Assembly (NCBI RefSeq): GCF_013315815.1
Contig: NZ_CP046051.1
Span: 1,758,501-1,822,500, forward strand
From: Caproicibacterium lactatifermentans
GTDB lineage: Bacteria; Bacillota; Clostridia; Oscillospirales; Acutalibacteraceae
Reading direction: 5' to 3'
Length of the DNA stretch: 64,000 nucleotides
Of this stretch, positions 1-10,064 are shown piece by piece; positions within the stretch are counted from its first letter, which is position 1, and each line of letters opens with the position of its first letter. The notes below the pieces were generated by a model. It did no database searches and had not been told where the DNA came from. It saw only the letters and a list, made by a program, of their open reading frames with translations. A program made the position numbers and the translations under genes.

Positions 1-662
1 AATAGCGTGTCAATAATGCGCTGTCCGGTCACCAACGGGCGGTTCGGCGACAGCTTTTTCTGATAAGGACGGCCGCGGCGGACCGGCCATTTCTGCATCA
101 GTGTAATTGGTTTATCACTGCCATCCGCCTGTGTCAGTACGGCCACGGTATCCGTCACACGGTAGTCGCCCTCTGTTATCTCCTTTAGTGTACCGGAAAC
201 ACCCGGCGGAAGCATGATTTTCTGCATGACAATACGCGTTTCCTGTACATGGCCAATGATATCGCCGGAAGACACCCGGTCCCCCGCCTTTTTGTCCGGG
301 ACAAAGTGCCACACATGGTCACGCTTTAAGGAGGGCACATCTACCCCTCTGTGCAGAAGGTTGCTGCCCGTTACCTTCATAATATCATCCAGCGGGCGCT
401 GAATGCCGTCATAAATGCTGCCAATCAGCCCGGGACCAAGTTCCACGCTCATCGGTGCACCTGTCGATACAACCGGTGTCCCCGGTGCCAGACCGGAAGT
501 TTCCTCATATACCTGAATGGACGCTTCGTCCCCGCGAATCTCTATAATTTCGCCGATTAGCTTTTGGTCACTGACATGCACCACATCAAACATGTTTGCG
601 TCGCGCATACCCCTAGCGACGACCAAAGGCCCGGCAACTTTTTTAATCGTACCTTCACTCAT
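1..662 (-). CDS. ntpA: V-type ATPase catalytic subunit A, N-terminal part (cut by window edge)
   Basis: Subunit A is the nucleotide-hydrolysing subunit of the V1 head. Only the first 220 residues are inside the window. The visible part starts MSEGTIKKVAGPLVVA, the usual beta-barrel start of V/A-type A subunits. It continues through the PGVSGTLKEI region and ends just after RPLVTGQRIIDTLF, before the Walker A loop, so catalytic residues cannot be checked. The ATG is preceded by an AGAAAGGACAG ribosome site. It is the seventh gene of the operon, downstream of ntpG; ntpB and ntpD should follow outside the window. Confidence 0.95.
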   Translation of the reverse strand, partial: MSEGTIKKVAGPLVVARGMRDANMFDVVHVSDQKLIGEIIEIRGDEASIQVYEETSGLAPGTPVVSTGAPMSVELGPGLIGSIYDGIQRPLDDIMKVTGSNLLHRGVDVPSLKRDHVWHFVPDKKAGDRVSSGDIIGHVQETRIVMQKIMLPPGVSGTLKEITEGDYRVTDTVAVLTQADGSDKPITLMQKWPVRRGRPYQKKLSPNRPLVTGQRIIDTL

Positions 663-751
663 TGAACAGCTGTCCTTTCTTTCCGCAGGATGCAGTCTTT
701 CGCCTTCTGAAAAGAACACCGCGGATTGTTGGCTTTTGTATGTTCTGTGTG

Positions 752-1078
752 CTACTTCTCCTGAAACAGGATATCCGAACCGACTGCCTGTTCCACCGAT
801 TTTTTCACGGCGGCAAGGCCCTCGCCTGTATTGCCGAAAATTCCGGGAATCAGAATAATGGCTGGTTTCGGCATGCTTTTATAGTACGCAATCTCGCGTG
901 TCATCTGCGCTGCCAGTGCTTCTGTCACATAAATAACCGCATAGTTCTCACCGGCCAGCTTCCGCAGCGTTTTTGCCGCCTGCTCACTTTCCTGCACGGT
1001 AAAGCGAAAAGTGTCCAGCCCCAACGCGCCAAATCCGTAAATGCTGTCCCAGTCACCCATGACCGCCACTTTATACAT
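752..1078 (-). CDS. ntpG: V-type ATPase subunit F (NtpG)
   Basis: This 108-residue protein matches the small Rossmann-like F subunit of the V1 central stalk, which couples the A3B3 head to rotation together with subunit D. It starts MYKVAVMGDWDSIYGF, and the GD-x-D-S near the N-terminus and the later IPGIFGNTGEG stretch are typical. Length fits the family (about 100-110). Its start overlaps the end of ntpC by 8 bases, which suggests translational coupling. Family call is firm from length, motif and operon position. Confidence 0.93.
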   Translation of the reverse strand: MYKVAVMGDWDSIYGFGALGLDTFRFTVQESEQAAKTLRKLAGENYAVIYVTEALAAQMTREIAYYKSMPKPAIILIPGIFGNTGEGLAAVKKSVEQAVGSDILFQEK

Positions 1079-2030
1079 ACGTTTCTCTCACCCTTTCCCG
1101 AATAGATGCTTCCGAAAGGTCGTTGCGCTTTCCGGAAAGGATGATGCGCACCGTCTTAATCTCGCTTTCCCGCGCAAGAATATAGGCTGCCAGCGGACCT
1201 ATGCCAAAGGGATTGTGCAGCTGCGGATGAATGCGGTGAATCAGCAGGTTGTCACACCAGCGCTCAAAAGCCGCCGCGGAAACTTTCAGCTCCGGGACCG
1301 CTTCCGCGTAGGGCGTCTTTTCCAGATAGCTGCAGATGGCACTGAACCCTGTTAGGGCAGCATCCGTCAAAGCAACGATATCCAACGTGTCACAGGATGC
1401 CAGCGACCGTTCCAAAAAGGCGCGGTCTTTTCCGGTTTTCTGTGCACGGACAGCGGTCTTTATATCCGCCGTAACCACTACCAGTTCTCCATACAGAGCC
1501 AGCAGCTCCTCTTTGGAATCTTTGCCTGCCTGCTCGATTGCCTCCAAGGCAGCTTTATCAATGATGCAGTCACACAGCTGGCCGTCACGTGTATGAAGCA
1601 ATGTGTTCATTGCTTTTTCCGCCACAACGCGCATCCTCTCCGGCAGCAGGGAAAAGTTCCGTCCCTCCACCGCTTTTTGTATCCGCGTATACGGGACGGT
1701 TCCCTGCTGCATATAAATGCCCGGATGCTTTCCCGCTGTACAGGCCTCTTTAACGGCTGCCTTCAAATTATGATAATCATTTTGGTACAGGAATACATCA
1801 AATACGGACATATCCCCCACCAGCTCAGCAATCAGGTCCCACGTTTTCTGGTGCTCCTGTGTCAGCACTTCTTCCGCGCTGCCGCTGCCCCAGCCGCGCT
1901 CCTGCAGCAGGCGCAGACACTGTGCCTCGTCCGGCGCGGCCAGCAGCTGTTCCAGAAAGGAGGCATTCAGCAGCTGCATCTCTTTGGTGCGAATGCGCGC
2001 AACTGCATAGATATAGCTGTTTTCAGACAT
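1071..2030 (-). CDS. ntpC: V-type ATPase subunit C
   Basis: This 319-residue, mostly helical protein is the C (AC39-like) subunit that sits on the membrane ring and receives the central stalk. The start MSENSYIYAVARIRTKE is characteristic of bacterial NtpC. No membrane segments are seen, as expected for a peripheral subunit. It lies 36 bases downstream of ntpE and overlaps ntpG. Confidence comes from the N-terminal motif, length and exact operon position. Confidence 0.93.
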   Translation of the reverse strand: MSENSYIYAVARIRTKEMQLLNASFLEQLLAAPDEAQCLRLLQERGWGSGSAEEVLTQEHQKTWDLIAELVGDMSVFDVFLYQNDYHNLKAAVKEACTAGKHPGIYMQQGTVPYTRIQKAVEGRNFSLLPERMRVVAEKAMNTLLHTRDGQLCDCIIDKAALEAIEQAGKDSKEELLALYGELVVVTADIKTAVRAQKTGKDRAFLERSLASCDTLDIVALTDAALTGFSAICSYLEKTPYAEAVPELKVSAAAFERWCDNLLIHRIHPQLHNPFGIGPLAAYILARESEIKTVRIILSGKRNDLSEASIRERVRETYV

Positions 2031-2066
2031 CGCCGGTTCCTCCTTTTCTTCTAGTGTTCTCCGCTG

Positions 2067-2657
2067 TCATGAAAACAGAACGCTCCGTACTTTATCCTGC
2101 AGTTCCTCGTGCCTTGCTGCAAGGACTGCCTCAAAGGAGCCATTCTCTTCAATTCCATTGTAAGAAAGCAGGAACCCGTTTTTCATTTTGACTGGCTGCT
2201 GTGAAACCGTCAGACTAGCGCCCTGCGGCAGTGCTGCATTCAGTGTTTCTTCAAATTTTTCCGGCAGGCGGTCCAAATCTTTCTGGCTGAAGCAAATCTC
2301 GCCCTTGCCCGTGTGTGCAGCTTTGGCAGCCATTTTTACAATGACAGTAAAATACTGTTCTGATGGCAGTGTATCGGCGGTTTGCAGTGCTTTTTCCAAC
2401 ACTGCAGAAATCAGCTGCTGTTTACAGGCAAGTAAAGCCTGCCGCCGCCGCAGCTGTGCGGCGGATTTTGACCTAGCCCGGCTGTCCACCGTTTTCTCTT
2501 CGGTTTCCCTCCAGTATTTCCGCCGAATCTGTTCTGCCTTGGCATCGGCTTCCCTCATAATCGCGTCCGCCTGTTTCTGCGCTTCGTCCAGCATTTTGGA
2601 AATTCCCCTGCTGGACTGCTGTTGAATATCTTCTAAAATTTTCTCTAAACCAGTCAT
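2067..2657 (-). CDS. ntpE: V-type ATPase subunit E (peripheral stalk)
   Basis: This 196-residue protein has a long charged helical N-terminal half (about residues 10-110, Ala/Gln/Lys/Glu rich, coiled-coil type) and a compact C-terminal half ending near LQDKVRSVLFS. That is the architecture of the E subunit, which pairs with the coiled-coil NtpF to form the peripheral stalk holding the V1 head. Position between ntpK and ntpC matches the ntp order. Sequence conservation of E subunits is low, so context carries much of the call. Confidence 0.9.
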   Translation of the reverse strand: MTGLEKILEDIQQQSSRGISKMLDEAQKQADAIMREADAKAEQIRRKYWRETEEKTVDSRARSKSAAQLRRRQALLACKQQLISAVLEKALQTADTLPSEQYFTVIVKMAAKAAHTGKGEICFSQKDLDRLPEKFEETLNAALPQGASLTVSQQPVKMKNGFLLSYNGIEENGSFEAVLAARHEELQDKVRSVLFS

Positions 2658-2727
2658 GACTCATACCCATTCTGCAAAAGTTATATTGCGTTTTATAAGG
2701 TGTACGGGATGATATTCTGCTGTGTTT

Positions 2728-5228
<2,501 letters not shown>

Positions 5229-5262
5229 AAGTGCATCACTCCTCTTCTTGGGGCAGTTTCTC

Positions 5263-5574
5263 TCAGTCGGCCAGCATACTTAGGACCGTCTGAACCGCCT
5301 GCTTCTCTTTATCCTTTGCTGCCAGCCGCAGAGCGGCGGTTTGTTTTTCTGTTTCCTTCATCTGTTCCTGCAGCATGCCTGCCTCCTGCGTCTTCAGGAT
5401 TTGCAGTGTCTGTGCCTCCTTGGCTTTTTCCGACTGCTCTGTGCTTTTCAGCAGGTCTGCCGCATTTTTCTTTGCCTGCAGGACAATCTGTTCTGCCTTT
5501 GTTTTTGCATCCTTTTCCGCCTGCTCCGCCTGCATCTCAACGTTTCGTATGGCATCGATTGTTTCTTTCGCCAA
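5263..5574 (-). CDS. ntpF: V-type ATPase coiled-coil peripheral stalk subunit (NtpF/H)
   Basis: This 103-residue, almost wholly helical protein is rich in Ala, Lys, Glu and Gln and begins MAKETIDAIRNVEMQA. It fits the coiled-coil stalk partner of subunit E (NtpF in E. hirae; H or G in other naming). Translation appears to start at TTG (5574), because no ATG lies near the GGATGGGGCG ribosome site. It is the first gene of the operon. The protein is low in complexity, so the name rests mainly on position and length. Confidence 0.82.
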   Translation of the reverse strand: MAKETIDAIRNVEMQAEQAEKDAKTKAEQIVLQAKKNAADLLKSTEQSEKAKEAQTLQILKTQEAGMLQEQMKETEKQTAALRLAAKDKEKQAVQTVLSMLAD

Positions 5575-5647
5575 AAATAATCACGCCCCATCCCTGTAAA
5601 ACTTTTATGAAAAATGTTGGTAAGTTCTTCATATCAGACCATTTATA

Positions 5648-5675
5648 ATTATAGCACAATATTTTAATATTTAAA
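5648..5675 (-). promoter_or_regulatory. Likely promoter of the V-type ATPase operon
   Basis: Read on the minus strand, TTTAAA (5675-5670) is followed after 16 bases by TATAAT (5653-5648), about 75 bases before the ntpF start. The -10 is consensus and the -35 is weak. The rest of the 300-base gap up to the NUDIX gene is AT-rich and shows no ORF or hairpin that I would call. Confidence 0.5.
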
Positions 5676-5874
5676 GCGCCGGTTTTAAAGAAAACGACGG
5701 ACTTTAGTTGTTTATCAGAACTATTGTCGTAAAATGAAAAGCGATTCCCATTTTTCGTATATTGTTCCAAAACGGTTCTTTCCATTTTGTTAATTCTGTA
5801 CTATCATTAAGAAGAAAGTTAAAAATTCTAAAACTTATCAGCAATCAACGAACCACCTTGAAAGGAAGGCTCTT

Positions 5875-6288
5875 ATGTGCAGTGTTTCCGCAGCAATTCT
5901 TTATCAACACCAAAAGCTTCTAATCAGCCAGCGAAAGGCCGGCGACTCCTGCCCACTGCTCTGGGAATTTCCCGGTGGAAAGCAGGAATCAAACGAAACG
6001 GCTGAAAGGTGCGTAGTTCGGGAATGCCGCGAAGAACTCGGCATTGTTGTCAAGCCTCTCTCTGTCTGCTACCGGACTGTTTACGCATATCCTGACCGCA
6101 CCGTTCGCCTTATTTTCTTCTTTGTAAAAAAGGTATGCGGCAAGGAACAGACGTATGTCCATAATAAGTTGCTGTGGGTACCGCCGGATAAGCTGAAGCA
6201 ATATTCGTTTTGTCCTGCAAATCATGAACTGATTTACAAGTTGTCCCACACATCATTGGACATATTCGAGAAAATTTTTGGTGACTGA
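5875..6288 (+). CDS. NUDIX hydrolase, MutT-like nucleotide pyrophosphohydrolase
   Basis: This 137-residue protein has a full NUDIX box: G at the end of FPGGKQE, then REC-REE, the GX5EX7REUXEE pattern binding Mg2+. The context WEFPGGKQESNETAERCVV resembles 8-oxo-dGTP / CTP pyrophosphohydrolases of the MutT group, which clean the nucleotide pool. It starts MCSVSAAILY after an AAAGGAAGG ribosome site. Its neighbour dcd also acts on nucleotides, which agrees with a pool-sanitising role. Substrate cannot be fixed from sequence. Confidence 0.88.
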   Translation: MCSVSAAILYQHQKLLISQRKAGDSCPLLWEFPGGKQESNETAERCVVRECREELGIVVKPLSVCYRTVYAYPDRTVRLIFFFVKKVCGKEQTYVHNKLLWVPPDKLKQYSFCPANHELIYKLSHTSLDIFEKIFGD

Positions 6289-6361
6289 TTGATTACACAT
6301 TTACAAATAGGTTTAAAATCCTGTATAATAAGAACTGAGAAAAGTGAAAAAGAGGGGTATA

Positions 6362-6904
6362 ATGATACTTTCTGACAGAAGCATACGGCGGCTGTTGAAG
6401 GACAACGCCTTAAAGATATCACCGCTGGAAAAGGAACAGGTGCAGCCCGCGAGTGTGGATATTCGGCTTGGCAATACTTTTACGGTTGTAGAAGACGTAA
6501 GTGAGCCAATCGTGCAGATGACCAAAGCCGTTTCGTACAAAACAATCCAAGCGGACCGATATATTCTTCTCCCTGGTCAGTTTGTGCTGGCTACCACATT
6601 AGAATACATTTGCCTGCCAAATAATTTGACCGCTTTTGTAGAAGGGCGCAGTTCTATTGGGCGACTGGGACTTTTCATTCAGAATGCCGGTTGGGTAGAC
6701 CCCGGATTTAAAGGAGAAATCACGCTGGAGCTGTTCAATGCCAACAAATGCGCGATTGAGCTGCAAAGCGGCCGCCGCATCGGCCAGCTGGTACTGGAGC
6801 AACTGGATAATGAGGCCGAGCACCCTTATCACGGAAAATATCAAGGACAGCGCGGAGCAACCGGTTCCAAAATTTATCTGGATAATGAAGTTCCCTCAAA
6901 ATAA
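6362..6904 (+). CDS. dcd: dCTP deaminase
   Basis: dCTP deaminase converts dCTP to dUTP (or dUMP in bifunctional forms) for thymidylate synthesis. The 180-residue product starts MILSDRSIRRLL, the standard Dcd opening. It has the QPASVDIRLGN segment and the conserved VEGRSSIGRLGLFIQNAGWVDPGF region (active-site Arg/Ser and Glu), given here only as the core RSSIGR and WVDPGF. The ATG at 6362 is chosen over 6344 because AGAGGGG lies 5 bases before it. Mono- and bifunctional forms cannot be separated here. Confidence 0.95.
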   Translation: MILSDRSIRRLLKDNALKISPLEKEQVQPASVDIRLGNTFTVVEDVSEPIVQMTKAVSYKTIQADRYILLPGQFVLATTLEYICLPNNLTAFVEGRSSIGRLGLFIQNAGWVDPGFKGEITLELFNANKCAIELQSGRRIGQLVLEQLDNEAEHPYHGKYQGQRGATGSKIYLDNEVPSK

Positions 6905-6945
6905 AAAAGGCAGGTCCTATTTTTTAGGGCCTACCCTTTTTATTT
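6904..6945 (+). terminator. Rho-independent terminator after dcd
   Basis: An A-rich run and GGCAGGTCCTA pair imperfectly with TAGGGCCTACC across a T-rich loop, followed by CTTTTTATTTT. Confidence 0.7.
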
Positions 6946-6956
6946 TACAGGAACAT

Positions 6957-7000
6957 ACAAAAAGGCTGCCGACGGCATCACTGCTGCCGACGGCCTTCCT
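6957..7000 (-). terminator. Terminator of the lctD-etfBA-acd operon
   Basis: On the minus strand AAGG-CCGTCGGCA pairs with TGCCGTCGG plus CCTT with one mismatch and a short bulge. It ends in TTTTTG, just after the acyl-CoA dehydrogenase stop codon. Confidence 0.7.
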
Positions 7001-7025
7001 TTATGCAACTTTCAGGGAATGAATC

Positions 7026-8168
7026 TTAATTAACACCCATCCATTTTGCAATAACCATACGCTGCACTTCAGAAGTGCCCTCGTAGATTTCAGTAATCTT
7101 AGCATCACGCATTGCACGCTCGAACGGATAGTCACGAGTGTAACCATAGCCGCCGACCAGCTGCAGGCATTCACGAGTAACGTCGCCCGCAACCTTAGAA
7201 GCTGCCAGCTTCGCCATAGCAGCCAACTCACTGTAAGGCTCGCCGTCCTGCTTAGCCTGTGCTGCACGATAAACCAGCAGGCGAGCTGCATCAGTAGCAG
7301 TCTGCAGACCAGCCATCTGGAACTGTGTGTTCTGGAACTGGCTGATACGTCTGCCAAACTGCATACGAGCGCTGATGTAAGGAATTGTCTGGTCGATATC
7401 GCCCTGTGCAATACCAACAGCCTGAGCGCCGATGCCTACACGGCCGCCGTCCAGAGTCGTCATAGCGACCTTGAAGCCCTTGCCGATTCCGCCCAGCAGG
7501 TTCTCCTTCGGGACCTTTGCGTCGTTGAAAATCAACTCGCTGGTAGAAGAACCGCGGATGCCCATCTTCTTCTCATGTGCGCCAACGGTGAAACCAGGAG
7601 TGTCACGGTCGACGATGAAGGCAGAAATGCCATGGGTACCTTTGCTCTTATCAGTCATTGCAAATACCACAAAGACATTTGCATAGCCAGAGTTGGTAAT
7701 GAATACCTTGTTGCCGTTCAGCAGCCAGTAGTCACCTTTGTCTTCTGCAACGGTCTTCTGCATAGCAGAATCTGTACCAGCATTCGCTTCAGTTAGAGCA
7801 AATGCGCCCAGCTTTTTGCCGGTGCACAGATCAGACAGATATTTCTTCTTCTGCTCTTCGGTGCCATAGGTGAAGATAGGCCATGTGCACAGAGAAGTAT
7901 GTGCAGAAAGGACAGTACCGGTTGTTGCGCAGAACTTGGAGATTTCCTCAATTGCAGCGATGTAGCACAGATAACTCATACCTGCACCGCCGTACTCTTC
8001 CGGATAAGGCAGGCCAGTCATGCCCATCTCAGCCAGTTCATGCCAGGTTTCTTCCGGGAACTTCTCCTGCTCATCAATTTCGCCGGCACGAGGGCCAACT
8101 TTCTTGACGCAGAAATCGTGTACCATCTGTAAGATGTCTTTTTCTTCATCGGTGAACTTAAAATTCAT
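7026..8168 (-). CDS. Acyl-CoA dehydrogenase (short-chain, butyryl-CoA dehydrogenase-like)
   Basis: This 380-residue flavoprotein has the ACAD fold signatures: GAFALTEANAGTD near residue 125 (FAD/substrate contact), FITNSGYANVFVVFA, and the C-terminal EIYEGTSEVQR with E363 as the likely catalytic base, equivalent to Glu367 of Megasphaera butyryl-CoA dehydrogenase. In fermenting Clostridia such enzymes reduce crotonyl-CoA or longer enoyl-CoAs with Etf. It follows etfA by 27 bases in the operon with lctD, so it probably takes electrons from the same Etf. Chain-length preference cannot be read from sequence. Confidence 0.93.
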   Translation of the reverse strand: MNFKFTDEEKDILQMVHDFCVKKVGPRAGEIDEQEKFPEETWHELAEMGMTGLPYPEEYGGAGMSYLCYIAAIEEISKFCATTGTVLSAHTSLCTWPIFTYGTEEQKKKYLSDLCTGKKLGAFALTEANAGTDSAMQKTVAEDKGDYWLLNGNKVFITNSGYANVFVVFAMTDKSKGTHGISAFIVDRDTPGFTVGAHEKKMGIRGSSTSELIFNDAKVPKENLLGGIGKGFKVAMTTLDGGRVGIGAQAVGIAQGDIDQTIPYISARMQFGRRISQFQNTQFQMAGLQTATDAARLLVYRAAQAKQDGEPYSELAAMAKLAASKVAGDVTRECLQLVGGYGYTRDYPFERAMRDAKITEIYEGTSEVQRMVIAKWMGVN

Positions 8169-8195
8169 TATACAGTACCCCTTTTCTAAATGGAA

Positions 8196-9200
8196 TCAGC
8201 CTTTCAGCTTCTTAACCTCTTCAGTGAAGACTGGGACAATATCAAACAGGTTGCCAACAACACCGTAATCAGCTATATCAAAAATCGGTGCGTCTGCATC
8301 CTTGTTGATTGCTACAATCACATCAGAACCGGTGATACCAGCCGCATGCTGAATCGCACCGGAAATACCGCAGGCAATATACAGCTTCGGGCCAACTGTT
8401 TTGCCAGTCTGGCCAACCTGATGGGAGTGAGAGATCCAGCCCTCATCAACAGCTGCACGGGAAGCGCCAACAACGCCGCCCAGAGCATCTGCCAAATCCT
8501 TCAGTATCTTAAAGCCATCTGCACCGCCAACACCGCGGCCGCCGGATACGATGATGTCCGCACCCTCGAGGTCAACAAAGTCAGCTGCAGATTCCTTCAT
8601 AACTTTCAGGACTTCTGTACGAATCTGGTCAGGAGTGACATGGAAATCTTCTGTGATAACTTCTGCCTTGTTTTCGGTTTCAGCAGGCTTTTTGAACACG
8701 CCAGGACGCACCGTGCCCATCTGAGGACGGTTGTCCGGGCACATGATGCAAGCCATCAGGTTGCCGCCGAATGTTGGACGAGTCCAGATCATGTTGCCAG
8801 TCTCGTCATCAATGTCGAGGCCGGTGCAGTCTGCAGTCAGACCAGTCTTCAAGTTGCAGGACAGGCGCGGCGCAAAGTCGCGGCCTTCCGGTGTAGCACC
8901 AATCAAAATGGTGGTCGGTGCATACTTCTCAATGACATGCAGCATAGCAAGCTTGTACGCATCGGTGGAGAAAACTTTGTACTCTTCGCCGTCTACCACA
9001 ATAATCTGGTCTGCACCATGTTTGCCTGCTTCTTCAACAGCTGCTTTTGTATTATAGCCGACGACAACTGCCACCAGCTTGCCGCCCTGTTTATTTGCCA
9101 GTTCGCGGCCAGGATTTAACAGCTCGATACCAACGTTCTTGGCAGAACCGTCTTCCTTTGTTTCAATAAAAACCCAAAGGTCTTTGCTCTTAGCTTCCAT
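8196..9200 (-). CDS. etfA: Electron transfer flavoprotein alpha subunit
   Basis: EtfA of 334 residues. The C-terminal FAD-binding domain is clear: SGGRGVGG near 210, then VGASRAAVDEGW, QVGQTGKTV, and SGAIQHAAG. The protein lacks the N-terminal ferredoxin-like Fe-S domain known from the LctC of Acetobacterium woodii. With EtfB it passes electrons between flavin dehydrogenases and may bifurcate. It lies 12 bases after etfB and before the acyl-CoA dehydrogenase, and so serves one or both flanking dehydrogenases. Confidence 0.95.
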   Translation of the reverse strand: MEAKSKDLWVFIETKEDGSAKNVGIELLNPGRELANKQGGKLVAVVVGYNTKAAVEEAGKHGADQIIVVDGEEYKVFSTDAYKLAMLHVIEKYAPTTILIGATPEGRDFAPRLSCNLKTGLTADCTGLDIDDETGNMIWTRPTFGGNLMACIMCPDNRPQMGTVRPGVFKKPAETENKAEVITEDFHVTPDQIRTEVLKVMKESAADFVDLEGADIIVSGGRGVGGADGFKILKDLADALGGVVGASRAAVDEGWISHSHQVGQTGKTVGPKLYIACGISGAIQHAAGITGSDVIVAINKDADAPIFDIADYGVVGNLFDIVPVFTEEVKKLKG

Positions 9201-9212
9201 GTATGGCCCTCC

Positions 9213-10016
9213 TTAAATGACGTGTGCATCGTTAAGCGTCTGGAACAGTTTGTGGGCGGAGTCCTCAGGAGTTGCCTCCTTGATGACGACACCAGCCTCT
9301 TTGCGCGGCGGAACAAAGGACTTTTTAACTTTAGTCGGAGAGCCCTTCAAACCAGCACGGGTAAGGTCAATTGTTGTCAGATCTGCCGCAGACAGCTGCT
9401 CAATTTTTGCTCTGCGAGCGGCCATTTTACGCTTAATGGTGGGGAAACGAGGGTCAAAGCTCGGTTTGGTAAATGTTACCACGCAGGGCAACTTAACACC
9501 GATAATTTCGGTGCCGTCCTCAGCTTCACGCAGTACATGAAGGCTGTCATCTTCCAGGGAAACCTCCAGGCCATAGGTAACCTGCGGATAGCCCAGATGT
9601 TCAGCCAGCTCCGGGCCAACCTGTGCAGTATCGCCATCAATAGCCTGCTTGCCGCAGAAGACAGCGTCAAATTTGCCTTCCAGTTCTTCAATCTTCTTAA
9701 CTGCAGAACTGAGGATATAGCTGGTGGCCAGTGTATCGGAACCGCCAAAAGCGCGGTCGCTTACTAAATAAGCCTTATCGGCCGCAATAGCCAAACAGTC
9801 ACGCAGAGCAGCTTCTGCCTGACTCGGTCCCATAGACATAACCACGATCTTAGTGTCGGGGTTCTTGTCTTTGATGCGGGCGGCAGCTTCCAGTGCATAC
9901 CCGTCGAATGGATTTACGATGCTGGGTACGCCGTCACGAATCAAAGTATTGGTCTTAGGATCAATTTTGATTTCAGTGGTGTCCGGTACCTGCTTAACAC
10001 ATACCAAAATATTCAT
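9213..10016 (-). CDS. etfB: Electron transfer flavoprotein beta subunit
   Basis: EtfB of 267 residues starts MNILVCVKQVPDTTEIKID, typical of the clostridial Etf group associated with bifurcation. The DRAFGGSDTLATS and DGDTAQVGPE segments contact the second flavin in structures of bifurcating Etfs. It forms the EtfAB dimer with the next gene. Upstream is lctD at 48 bases. Whether this Etf truly bifurcates with NADH and ferredoxin is inference. Confidence 0.95.
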   Translation of the reverse strand: MNILVCVKQVPDTTEIKIDPKTNTLIRDGVPSIVNPFDGYALEAAARIKDKNPDTKIVVMSMGPSQAEAALRDCLAIAADKAYLVSDRAFGGSDTLATSYILSSAVKKIEELEGKFDAVFCGKQAIDGDTAQVGPELAEHLGYPQVTYGLEVSLEDDSLHVLREAEDGTEIIGVKLPCVVTFTKPSFDPRFPTIKRKMAARRAKIEQLSAADLTTIDLTRAGLKGSPTKVKKSFVPPRKEAGVVIKEATPEDSAHKLFQTLNDAHVI

Positions 10017-10064
10017 AACAACACTCCTAACTATTTGCTTACAAAAGCCAACGTGAAAAGCGGA

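Noticed and set aside
8190..9119. 309-codon plus-strand frame across etfA
   Set aside because: Composition typical of a shadow frame; etfA on the other strand is certain.
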